Positions 23,591-34,968 of a stretch of DNA of 64,000 nt are shown piece by piece (position 1 is the stretch's first letter; each line of letters starts with the position of its first letter). The position numbers and the translations under genes are program-made. The stretch is from Falciphora oryzae. Taxonomy: Eukaryota; Ascomycota; Sordariomycetes; Magnaporthales; Magnaporthaceae. The stretch lies in NCBI GenBank assembly GCA_000733355.1, contig JNVV01000001.1, forward strand, positions 2,274,064-2,338,063, in the 5' to 3' direction. The notes beneath the pieces are model-generated. The model saw nothing but the letters and a program-made list of their open reading frames with translations. It made no database searches and was not told the DNA's origin.

Positions 23591-26500
23591 CTATCCGGCA
23601 AAGCGAACCTGTGAGGAATCTATGAGAATTGTTGGTGAATAGTGGATGGACCAAGAGCGAGCTGGCAAAAAAAGGCACGACAAACTGCCTCAACAGGTAC
23701 CTACCAAGAAAAGAGTTATGCATCAAAACCAACCCATCCGTGATCTGGAGTCATGTCTTCTTCTCTTCGGAAAAGCCAAGCAGGAGGGTAGAGGGAAATA
23801 TTGTCTCCTAAGATATCACTCGCTAACAGCCATAGGAAGATTGCCTGCTTCGGATAAGGTACTAAGGTGGTACACTGATGGCCGAGGCGGATCTACGCGT
23901 GTCTGGATAATTCCCGTACCAAGCATTAGGGAGAAGTGGTATAATTTCGCATCAAGCTCTGGATCGTCATTGTGACAGTCGCTTCTGTGGGAGCGATTTG
24001 AAGAAGAACACGGGAGGTGTGTTGGGGAAAGCATGTCCCCGGCAATGGGATGGCAAACTCCCTCACGATGACCTAAGAAAAAAATGAGTGGCCGATCGAC
24101 TTGATCTCCGCCGAACCAACTCTCATTTAAATTTAGGCGAGCGTGTCCCTGTATGAGGAAAACGAGTAGGCGGCTGGCTTCGGGCTTATCAACGTCTCGA
24201 CGTCGTCATATTGACAAAGGCCGGGTGCCATTTCTCTTGCGGCACCGTGGACGACCGAGAGCCGTTGTCGCCGGCCCCAGAAACATGAGCGACTCGGGGC
24301 GGCATTTTACAGCTCGCCCTAGCCTCGGCGCCATGACTTGCCTGTTTTGTTCGGCGAGGTCGGTACGGTCTCTTCTGGCCGGAATCGAGGCTGACTGTTT
24401 TTTGGCGGATGCGGGAAGAGAGGTGCGTGTGAGAGTATAAATCACGCGTTGCTACAGGAGTGACGATGTCGTGACGAAAGCAACAACCGAGGTTTCCTGG
24501 GCTTTCTCATTCGTGAGATGCTTTTAAGAAAGCTTGATTAGAGTCATGGCTGGGAGCTCGAGATGAGGTTGCATATCGAAAATGCCCGACGACTCATTCT
24601 TGACTTCCTGCTAGTGGTTATGTGCATAAATGGCTCGCTGCGAGTAAGTAATGTTGGCACGCCATCGGCTTTTATCTCCCTGTTTTGTTCTCCTGGGTGT
24701 GACGAGAACTGGGTCGACGTGGGAAACCGGTAGATCTTGGTTGTGCAGGCCGGGGCAACAAATCCGGTAAGCAGACACCGACCGTCATCGCGCACCGGAG
24801 AAGGAGAGCAGCCGTGAGTATGGCGGCACCGTCAGTCACTGAAATACGGCTGATCCGCGTCCGTCTGTGAGAACCGAGTTGTTCGATGACGGCATGTTCC
24901 CTCCAGTTTTGTCCGGCTGTCTTTTGTGTGTTGCCTGCTGATCCCGGTGTGGAGTCCCCGATGCATGACTCCTTGTGCGAACGGTGGCGCGACTGATTGC
25001 CCATCGAGAGCAGCCCATCCTGAGCCTAGGAGACGCTCTCCAGGGTCGAGGGCGTTGAGCGACCGACGCCGGATGTGCGGCTCGTCTCAACTTGAAGGAC
25101 AACGAGGTCTCTAATGTTTTTGTTCCTTTCCTTTCCGGACATTAGCTGTTGATCTAGAAGGACCCCTAGTGAGATCTGCTCAGCAGTCGAATGTGTTGTT
25201 ATATGGGCTGCACACATACCGTTTCGTTAGGTATCAGAGACGCCACAGTGTTTCTTTCTCAGTCAATTCAATGAGCCGGGAGAGCGCGGTAACAAGCTTT
25301 TAAGGAAAAATATCAAGGCCTCCAGGATCCTGTTGTAGGCCGGATGCCGAAGGCCGTTGTCTGGATTCATCCTTTATGCTTGAAGATGCCTGTGTCTGAG
25401 AAACCAAGGAGATGACAAGAAAGTCTTTGGAACACCTCTCGAAGAAAGCATGACATCCATTGGGATCTGGCGGTGGGCACATCCATTTCTGACAACACAG
25501 GCCACGTCGTGCGGCTTGTGTCAAAAGGGAGACGACAGGAGCCACAATGAGCACGACCTCGCTCGTGACCACACGAGGTCCGGTTGTCAAAAGGTCGATC
25601 ATGAGCCCGACAAGCTGGGCTACCCGCGGATGATGTGTCTCAGTTGGGCCGGTCAAAGGGGACAGCGGCAAGAAGATGGCAGCAAAGCAGCCATAACGGG
25701 AAGGGTAGCGCGACCAGTAGGCAGGCAGATGCCTCCTCGCAGCGAGGTAGATCGGGCGGGGGAGCCGAGCAGGGCGGGGCGGGCACGGGGCGGTCTCAGG
25801 ACTGCTGAGGCAACGTTGGTTTGCAAGAGATGTTGCATGTGGCGGATTCACAGATTGGCCGCTCCCCTGTCGGTCCCGCAGGGGTCGGGTTTTCTTGCTG
25901 TTCTTCGCCATCCCTGGCGTGGGCCCGGATGTTTCCACTTGGCGATCGAACTTGGCCAGGGAGATCATGTCTTAGCAATGCGCTGGTGGGGTTGCTGGTG
26001 GAATGCGATGTCGTGTGTGCAATGGGGTAGAGGCTGATTTCCCATTGCACCCTATAGCGGAAATGTGCATGCTGCTCTGCAAATCTCAGGGGGTGTATAG
26101 CCGACAATGTCATGGCTGACTACTGCTGGCTGCTGGCCGCTGACTCTGGAGCCAGCGACTCAGCACGGTTATTCGGTACCCAAGGAGAGGTAGACAGCTG
26201 TCGAGTGCAGATCTCCCGGGAGTCAGTGAAATGTATTTGGCTTTCCGATTCCATGTCAAGATGCCGGCGACGGCGACGACATCTATGCGCGCCACGGCGG
26301 ACTCTTGTGCTTCACGACGGGCGGGCATCCGTCTCTAGGGTCCTTATCGTGGCGCCTCAAGGAAGCAAGATAGGTATGTAATGAGCATGCCTCATTGGGC
26401 CTGGATCTCGTCTTTCCCCCTGACCGAGTCCAGCCCAGATCCGACGCAGACCAGCCGCAGCTGCTCCACTCCCCTGAGGTGAGAAACATTGAGAATTCCG

Positions 26501-29049
26501 TGTCGCGCTCCATGTGGCGTTTGGGACCCCTTGGCGGTTTTCGTTGATTAGCCGTCTGAGCGTTTACCGCGCAGGATCACAGCGGTGCTCCCCAACAGAT
26601 CTTTCCTTGCTACAGAGCCACACACCTTGGAGCCGACGAACTCGATGCTCTGCGAGTCTGGATGCGCGCAAAGGGGCTCTGTGCGGCGCCCTTGACTGGC
26701 CAGGATCAGGGGCTGGTTTGAGGCGTTGCTTCGAGATGCCAGTTGCAGTCGCAGCGGGGACAGAAAACGAGAACTCGCCGGTGGGGCAGCAGTATCCACA
26801 AACGGACTTGGCGACCAAGGGAAAAGGAGCCAAGAGTTCGCCCCTGGATGGGAAAGAGCAGTGTGTTGCGGGCTTGCAATGGGAAACTGGGACGCAGAAA
26901 ACGAGAAGCAGAAGGAACGGTCCACCGGGGGCTTGCAATACCAAGCCTTTTTTTCTCACTGCCCAGCCGCGATTTTCCGATTTCCCGCACCCAAGCCTAC
27001 CAGCGACGAAGCTTAGCTCTGCCACTCGCCTAATAAACACTCTGACCACAATACCAAGCCTGGAGAAGCGAAAAAAAAAAACATGGCATTTGAATGATGC
27101 CATTTGGCAACGTCCATCCATATTTTTTTCAGCCAAAACGTCCATCTCGACCTGATCAGCAACGCCCTTTCCAACAGCCAGTAATTGATTTGCATGCCTG
27201 CCTGCCCGGATCGCCAAAATACTGCCCTTTTCGTTTTGTTTCAATCTGGCCAACATGTGCTCTGATTTGCGCTCTCGTTTGCCTGCCCATCCATACCGGT
27301 GGTCGGACTCAGCGCGCTAGAACATCTGCTAGGGTCCCGCATCGCCCCCATCCTAGGCTGGACTCGGGCCTTTGGTGGAGCAGAGTAGTCTGCTGTGCTT
27401 GCTTATTGCTTGCTTGCTGAGATGCGCCGCTCCCAAAAGAGAAGAAAAAATACCCGAGACGCCTCGGCTGCGGGACAAGCAGCCCCCGTGCAGAGGCAAG
27501 GAGGACAGCCTCGGGGCTCGACCGTTATTGGCTTCTCCTACAGTTTCCGGTGGTATTCTGTTGATTATTTCCAATGTCGGTCCCCCACAGCAATAGCATT
27601 GCCGATCGAGTGTTGGACAAGTGTGCCTTCGAGACGCGACGCAGCAGATAATTTAGCCTTCGGGTGCTGTCTGCAAGGCTGTCATGGAGATGGTCTCTCG
27701 ACTCGACACTCGCGCGTGCTTGTCTACTGCATGCCTCGCTCACTGCCCGGGGAGCGCCTACATGCTAGGCATGGATGGCTTGTTGAACCAAATCCCTGGT
27801 CGCGATGTGTTGCCGGCGGTAGTGAGGAACGCTGGCGCTGAGGGCACCTGCGAGTGGATGTGATCTCTCTTGGCAAAGTCTCAAGTGTGACTGACCCACA
27901 AAGAACGACATCCCTCGCCACCGGCACGAGTTGGGGCTCAGGCTGCGATATCCCAGACAACCGATGCCGGTGCTGGAGGTCCTTTTCCGCCCAACCATGC
28001 CTTCCGTCAAGCCCGTTGACGGGGCCCCTTTGGGGGACGCCGCTCCGTCCCATCTTGTGCATATCTCGGAGCTCTTGGCGCTGTGCGAGCCAGGGGTCCC
28101 TCCTGCCGCCGACTCAACCATCTCCAGGCGCATCCTCGCAAGCTTTTCTGGTGGGCCGCCTTCCTCTCCCCCTGCTGCCACTTCCTGTTTTTGGCGCCTT
28201 GTTTACGGACTATCAACTGGTGTTTCAAAGGCTCGGCATGCCTTCTTCTTTCTTCCATCACTGTCAACTCTTGGCGCGGCCTGTCAAGGCCGTTCGGCCA
28301 GGTAGTTTCCTGGTTGCCGTGCCCGTCCAGGTTCGTCCAGGGACATGGACCGCCCAACACCCACCATCCTCATAGCCGTCACGACCCGGTCCGCCCAGTG
28401 CTTGCTTTCGTCGTCCTCTTTTTGCCTTGACCCTCATCTGAGTTGGGTGTCGGTCTAGAACTTTGTCATATGGCACTCAAGATTGGGGTTCTGGGGGCTG
28501 GCGAGAAGGCTGCAAAGCCCACGGCGTGGCCTTAGTCGCCTGCTTGGCCGGGGTCTGACATAGCTATGCAGTGCACGCGCCACCCATACATCTCGACGCC
28601 CCCCAGGCCCCTCCCCGGTTGGACCGACGCCGGCCTTTCCCTCTGGAAGAGACCCCGGCTGGGGCTGCACGGTTACATGGTGCTTCATTTTCATACCCCC
28701 CTTGAGTCTTGGCAGTCTCCTCCTCTACCAGGCCTCCCGGCTCATCTCGATTCACCACCTTGAGGCTTGTGCTTGCCTTTGCTATATATCTCGCACAGTT
28801 CTTCCGTCGATACCGTCAGGTTCTCGTTTGTCTCTCCCATCAGCTGTGCTCACCACGACGTCTATACTCCCCTCGTAGTGCTGCTCCTCGCCCGCTGTTT
28901 CAATATCTATCTTTCTGCCGCTGGTCGCATCCTCCGCTGGTCGTCTTTGCATTAACATACAACATACCTTAGCATACACACTATCTCTTGTCTCTCATTA
29001 TTTATCTTATCTCAAGTAATACCGCACGCCTCGACTCAACGCTGTCAAC
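23591..29049. other. 5.5-kb interval without a supported gene
   Basis: No recognised protein in any frame. Sequence composition is more even than in the 1-15 kb region and has few long homopolymers. A TATAAAT at about 24436 has no convincing ORF after it. Short frames near 26.27-26.48 kb and 27.93-28.30 kb look slightly protein-like but could not be joined into a gene. The right end holds the promoter of the secreted-protein gene. Confidence 0.55.
28783..28789 (+). promoter_or_regulatory. TATA box of the secreted-protein gene
   Basis: TATATAT, 261 bases before the ATG at 29050, followed by a pyrimidine-rich stretch typical of fungal transcription starts. It implies a 5' leader of about 230 bases. 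Role inferred from position. Confidence 0.5.
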
Positions 29050-30189
29050 ATGGTCAACTACCGCTTCATTACCATGGCCGGAATGGCCGGCATGGTCGCT
29101 GCCCTGCCCCTTAATATCAACCTCGGCGCCTACTCTCCCGCCCTGGTAGTCGGTCAGTTCTTTCAATAGCATGAAGCTCAGGGTTGCTAGACCCTAGCTC
29201 AGATCATGGTTTACTAACACATTATGGGGGAACAGGTGATGGTGAAATTAGTTTCGGAGGAAAGGCAGATGTATCGAATCTCATGAACGCCCTTGAGGGA
29301 GCTGCAGTAAACGCTGCCAGTGGAGCTGGTGGTCGCCCTGCCGGTGTCCAGGCACCCGCTGCCCAGCCCGCCCAGCCCGCCCAGCCTGCTCCCGCTGCTG
29401 CTGCCGCCCAGCCCGCAGCTGGTGCTGCTCTCGGCTCTCCGGCTGCCGACCCCGCTCTTCAGGAGCAGGTAAATCTCCCACTATATTTCCCCGAGAAGGT
29501 GCTCTCGATGTCCGGCGGGGCTGACGAACCGACCTCATCACATAGGCTCAGCAGATCGCCGCTCTCCAGGGCATGGGCAAGTCGATCGCGCCCCGCGCCG
29601 GGGACGAGGAGGCCGACCAGGAGGCCGAGGAGGAGTCTTCCGACATCTCCAAGCGTGACATTACCGGCTTCGACCGTGCCCTGCGCTTCGCTGAGGCCGC
29701 CCTGACCAAGGGCCCCAAGATCCAGCTTGGCACCGGCGAGGGTGGTTCTGGCGTCGGCATCATCGTTGACAACAACCCTACTGCCGCTGCCCGCCCCGGC
29801 AAGGGTGAGGCCGCTGAGGGTGGTGCTGCCGGTGGCGGCCGTGAGGGCAAGGCCAAGGCCAAGGCCCGCAAAGCTAGGCGCGATGTTGTTGGAAGCGGCC
29901 AGAAGGTCAAGGTCACGACCATGTTCGTTCGGTCTGGCATCCCGGCCTGTGAGTAGTGAACCCTCACTCCAATGAGCGGCCCTAGCCCGTGAATTGAACT
30001 CGTACTAACGTGCTTTGACTCATAGCTATGCAGAACTCTCCTGAGCTGGCCCGCCGCACTGTTCCCGTCGCTGCCGTTGCGGCTCCCAAGCTCTCCTCCA
30101 GGAGCGACGCTCTCGACGCCGTCAACCTGAATGTCGACGGTGACAAGGGGCTTACCATGACCTTCGTCGAAACCATCGATGACGAATGA
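29050..30189 (+). CDS. Secreted protein with Kex2-type dibasic sites, function unknown
   Basis: Exons 29050-29152, 29236-29468, 29546-29948 and 30026-30189 encode 300 residues. Introns use GTCAGT, GTAAAT and GTGAGT donors, and two have ACTAAC branch sites. The N-terminus is a signal peptide (about residues 1-19, Met/Ala-rich, ending AALP). After LNINLGAYSP there is a Gly/Asp segment (GDGEISFGG), an Ala-Gln-Pro-rich linker with AQPAQPAQPA, and an acidic stretch. Dibasic sites follow at KR 148-149, RR 223-224 and RR 256-257, each next to an unrelated spacer. The block after KR149, DITGFDRALRFAEAALTKG and PKIQLGTGEGGSGVGIIVD, looks folded and may be the mature product. I cannot name a family. 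Promoter, signal peptide and intron spacing are all normal for an expressed secreted protein. Confidence 0.85.
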
Positions 30190-32102
30190 GAGGTCATCGG
30201 GGCGGTTCGACTGGGGGCTTGAGCAACACGAGAGGCTCCCTACCGTAACATGAGACATAAACACAAGAAAACCAACAAAAAAACAAAAACCCACCCCATC
30301 GTTCCCATGGGTGATATCCATCCGCCGCCTTATGCCTCCGTCCACGGCATACCGACGATGAGCCTTGTGGCCTCGGGACGCTTTAGCTCGGCCAAGAAAA
30401 CCGTCGCTTAACTGTATACCCTTGAGATGGCCGGGGCGGAAACTTCGTGGGGATGGATGAGAGTGGTCACGAGGAGAAGATCTCGCCACCGTCGTGAGGC
30501 CTATGGGGGGTCCGCACGCACACGAGGCGTTCCACTAATGTACAGATAGATGGCGCGGCGTAATGACTTTTGAGGCTTCTACCTGGGTTTCCTACTTTAC
30601 TTCGTTTTGTCACATTTCTTTTGGTTCGGGTCGCTCATTTACACCAGCGGAGCATTTAAAATACGAGTTTAAGATTTATTTAGTGAGAAAGCAACGCCCC
30701 AAGTCGACCCTAACTGGGATGGGAAAGGCATGAAGAAGCAAACTCTCCGGAGACGCCACGTCAAGTTGACAAGATAAGCATGAAAAATAGCCATGGAAGG
30801 GAGGCCATCATGCCTGACACGAACATTGGTAACTGACTTGGCACCAAGGCTGGCAGTGGAAAAGAGCGCGGCCACTGTGCCGCAGCTGGACGGTCCTTCC
30901 TTGTGACAGCGGCTCGGAACCGAGGACACCTGTCAGGGCATATCCGAGCCTCCCACGTCCGTCCCTGATTCAGCAACACTGCACGCGTTTTTCTCCCAAA
31001 GGCCCCAGGAAAGAAGACGAGGAAGCAGAAAGAAGCATGGTCGTCCCTGCGTAAAGGTGAAACGGTCGCACGACAGGCCCCCCTCCCCAACAAAAAAAAA
31101 AAAAGGAAGGCCCGAATGCGGCGCGTCCGAAAGGTGAAATCAGAGGAAAGAAGAAGATGGGAGCAGACAGGGTTTGGAGGCCAATGTGGGCGAGGCATGC
31201 GTACGTGAGCACGCATCTCCCAACGGGAAAGGGAACCCGAGGATTAGGAAGATGGGATGGACAGAAAAACTCGGTTTTTAGCTTCCTTCCGTTATTGAAA
31301 CCGCTACTTGATGGGAGTCTCATATACCCAACCAGTGTCAGGGCCCAGACGCTTGGCACCGACGTGTGGCTTCCGGACAACGGGCGAACACGGACGACAC
31401 GGCTTGATAGCGGGCGCCGCGTCGACAAGTTATATCGGTTGATTGCTCGTTTGTTACGCTGCAGTTATATGATGGCGGATAGAGGAGGGGTAAGGGTGAA
31501 TTAAACTCGCTTGGTCCCCTCAAGACTGATTCTCTTGCTCGGCGTCGGAGAGCGAATCAGCTCGCACTCTGGGTATATCGCGGAGGGCTCTGGACGCGAC
31601 ACTCATCAATGCGACGATCGCGGGCCTCGTCCATCTTGGTCTGCCGCGCGCCGTGACGGGGAATTTAACCGTGCTCGGAGGTGGGAGGCGGAGGGTGCCT
31701 TTTTTTTTTTTTCGTCCGATCGTCGCGCAGCGAACGGTGCCTGCAGCCAGGCGAGAACCAAGATTGGGGAGGCTACGAAGGCCCCTCCCGGATGCGTCTT
31801 GCAACCAAAATCGAGGGTTTCCACGCCATGTTTCGCCCGTTCTCGTGGTAGGCCTTGTGATTTGGTGGTAGCGGCTGGACCGTGGGTGAATCTATGCTTT
31901 CAGATTGGACGGCAACAAGACAAAACTCAAACTAAACAAACACCACGGATGAAACCGGGGCGGGATTGGAGGCTGACTTTTGTTCATTATCTATACTCTA
32001 GTTGATTTGGGTGAGGCGGTTGACTGGGTACTAGGTAGGTTCTACAAGACACTTGTCTCGTGTGCGGTGCGTGTGCGTCTTGTTGCGTGGGTGCACGCGC
32101 GT
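30190..32102. other. 1.9-kb interval between convergent genes
   Basis: Contains the 3' ends of the secreted-protein gene (plus) and NAD kinase (minus). No coding sequence recognised; an A12 tract lies near 31090 and a T tract near 31700. Confidence 0.6.
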
Positions 32103-34280
32103 TCAAGTGTCCCACTTGCTGTACGCCTTTTGCTTCTGTCGCGTGTTCCACCCGAGCTTGCCGCTGATGCTGTTGACCCAGTCCTCACTGCGGCGGCCGG
32201 GGGCCTGGACCGAGGCGAAGGGGTACCTGCTGGCGCTGATGGTGACGTAGTCGCCCGCGTGCAGCTCGATGCGCTCGCGGCCGTCGAAGCTGGCCCATGA
32301 GCCCGTCCGGGCACAGTACGGCACACCCACGCGTAGCACAATGGTGTCGGGCAGGATAATAGGTCGGAACGAGAGCGTGTGCGCGCAGATGGCCGTCACT
32401 AGCATCACCGGGTTCTCCGGGTGGCAGAGAGAGCCGCCTGCGGCCAGGTTGTATGCCGTCGAGCCTGTAGGTGTTGACACGCATATGCCGTCCGCTAGGA
32501 CGGATGTGAAGTGCTCATCGTCACCAAATATTTCCAGATAGGACATGGCTGAAGGCCGAACGATATCTTGTTAGCATTCGTGATTTCGTGTCCGGCCGGC
32601 AGTACGCCATCCCGGGCCTGCCCAACGGTGGCCTGGGAAGGCAGTAAAGGGGATGCTGTTTTGGCTTACTCGGATTTGGCCCGCGATCGATGACAATTTC
32701 GTTCAATATCTCGTATGTGCCGTCGGGCCTGTGTGTGTGCTCATCGTCCTTCTCCTCGCCTATCAGCTCTTCGACCAGGTCAGGCTTGGGTTCGGCCCGC
32801 GCGGACTCGTCACCATCCGCGCCGGGCATAATCAGGGCCGGCTCCTTCTTCCGGCTCCTCATTATGGTACCCTCGAACCGGAGCCTCAGGCTGACAGTGA
32901 CGCCGTGGTTGAATGCCGTCGTCAGGGTCTCCTTGTATTCGTCAAAGTCAAACTTGGTGAGGAAGCCGAGGCTGCCAAGGGCAAAGCTCAATACGGGTGG
33001 CACGATGCGCTGGAAGAGCCAGCTGGCGTAAAGGACGGTGCCGTCGCCGCCAAGGGTGATGACGAAGTCGAAGGTGTGGGGCCGCGTTCGACATATCTCC
33101 TGGTCCCAGTACCTCAAGCGGCGCGGCAGATCGGCACCAGCCTCCTCGTCGGCGGGGTCGCCGGTGGAGATGTAGTCTTTCTGCAAGTCTTCCAGCAGGC
33201 CAGGGGCGTCAAAGAGGCCGTGGTCCTTGAGCGACCGCTCGACGTAGACGGTGTACCTCACGTCGCGATCCTTGTCCAGCAGCCAGCGGGTGAGCTCGCG
33301 GGTCTTGGGGATCAGGTCTTGGTCGTAGATTTTGGTGAGTAGAAAGATGGTCTTGACCTTGAACTTGAGACGCATGCTGCCGAGACGCCTGCTGAGCTCG
33401 CGTACGCCCCAGGCCATCTCGCTCAGCTGCTTCTTCGTCAGGAGGCGGCTGTGCAGGGCCTCGTGCTGGGACGCGATGTCCATCTCGGACTTGGACTGGG
33501 AGATGCCGCGCTGCCAGTGCTTCTCGTCGACCTGGCCGGCGTCGCTGCTGTCGCTGGGGACCTCGAGGAAGTCCAGGCGGCGCTTGTAGCTGGCGCTAGC
33601 ACTGGCGCCGGCGGCAGCACCATTTCGAGGAGTGACATCGCCAGGGCCGCCCCCGTTCCCGCCGCCCTTGGGCTCGACAATGCGATTCAGCCCCTGCTCT
33701 TCGGAGGCATCGATGCCGCGGGTATGTTCATGGTCGCGGTCGTGGCGATGGTGGTGGTCGTCCTCGCTGGCCCTCCGCTGGCTCTCGAAGAGCTGGTGGA
33801 CGATGCACTGGGGCCTGTCGTGGGGCAGCGGCGGTTGTTGAGATCTGCGAGGCCCGTGTGGTGTCGCGTCCGCCGCCACGAGCGAGCTCTTACGTCGGTA
33901 CGGGTTTGTCGGATCGAACAGAACCTACCGCTCGAGAGTCAGCGGCGACGGCAGCACTTTTCTTGACACCCGACCCGACATCATCAATTAACTCATCCGC
34001 CAGCGCAAGGTCGCGCGCCTGGCTCGCTGCGCACGGGCAGACAGGCGCTGGGGTGCGGCGAGGCTGGACCGCTAAAAGGCCCCGACCAGGTTGTGGTCTG
34101 GTGCGGGATGAAGGGAAGGGGCTGCTGGCTGGGACAGGGAACATTGACAGTCAAAAGAAGTGGCATGAAATGGACAGGGGCAGCCAGTACCTCTACAGCC
34201 TTTTGGTCCTCGTCGCTGGCGCTGGAGTGGCCATCTTCGAAGGATATCCGCTTCTGCACTGGCGAGCTCTCGCCTCCCAT
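32103..34280 (-). CDS. NAD(+) kinase
   Basis: Makes NADP+ from NAD+ and ATP; the product feeds reductive biosynthesis and redox defence. Exons on the minus strand are 34280-34191, 33924-32670 and 32548-32103, encoding 596 residues. The first intron (GTACTG donor) joins KAVE|VLFDPTNPYRR; the second joins DRGPNP|TMSYLEIFGDDEHF, which matches the family exactly. The nucleotide-binding GGDGT is at about residues 322-326. STPTGSTAYNLAAGG (catalytic domain), SFRPIILPD and SASRYPFASV follow, and the tail SGKLGWNTRQKQKAY is typical of fungal UTR1/YEF1-type kinases. The N-terminal 130 residues are low complexity, with His/Asp (DDHHHRHDRDHEH) and Gly/Ser runs, and are probably regulatory or disordered. 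No mitochondrial presequence is visible. The gene is divergent from the hydrolase at 34969. Confidence 0.95.
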
Positions 34281-34968
34281 CTTCTCGGTAGTCTTATTTT
34301 TTTTTCTGGTCTTTGGGCCGCTATGTAAGGTATGTTGTCTGGTGGCTTCGCGATTGGTATACAGGTGCTGATCGAGTTTATGTGGGTTCGACCCAGACCC
34401 AAGGTGAACTCCCGCCCGCAGTGGGTAGCTGATTCAGGAACAATGACGCTGTTTTTGGTGGGGTGATGGTCCCGTGGTCCCGTCGGAGAATGAACGCGTC
34501 CCAAACCCACGTCCGCGGGCTTTTTTTTATTTCTCTTTTTATTGACATGTCCTATTTCTCTTTTCCATCTTAAATGCCATGTAATCTGTCCCGTTCTCGA
34601 GTGGCCATCAGTGAACCTGTCACGTCTCGAGTAGATCCAGGAATGGTGTGTGGGCACTGACCATCAACCCGTGGCTCCCTCGGATCTGCAATCCGACAGC
34701 AGATCCCCTCGAAACAACCACCAGGTCCGAATGCAGCTTGGCGTATACCCATCGCCCGGGTATTTGTTTGAGCCTGCTTCCGGGCCAAAGCTGAGCCTGC
34801 AGGCATCAGCCGGGTCAGCCTCGTGCAAGATGCCCTCGCAATGAATTGATTGAGTGCATCCCGTCCAATTCTACAGTGACCTCAGAGAAGGCGAAGCGTC
34901 GCTCTGCAACATTCGGCCTTGAAATCCTCACGCCCCAATAGGTAGTTGAGACTTGGCCATATACAGCC
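34281..34968. promoter_or_regulatory. Divergent intergenic region, NAD kinase / TAP-like hydrolase
   Basis: 688 bp between two start codons on opposite strands, so both promoters lie here or overlap. T tracts occur at about 34298-34305 and 34520-34527. No specific binding site was recognised. Confidence 0.5.

Noticed and set aside
25300..25968. 222-codon minus-strand ORF in the 5.5-kb interval
   Set aside because: No motif, no splice partners, composition like surrounding non-coding DNA.
26260..26480. Possible exon or decayed gene fragment (frames around DIYARHGGLLCF and LGLDLVFPPD)
   Set aside because: Slightly protein-like but no start, no joinable partner exon and no family match I know.
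29548..30489. 313-codon ORF antisense to the secreted-protein gene
   Set aside because: Mirror frame of GC-rich coding DNA; the plus strand has a signal peptide and proper introns.
32653..33342. 229-codon plus-strand ORF inside NAD kinase
   Set aside because: Antisense shadow; the minus strand carries the GGDGT kinase motif.
34385..34394. tRNA B-box-like GGTTCGACCC
   Set aside because: The T-stem has a mismatch, and no acceptor stem or A-box fits around it.
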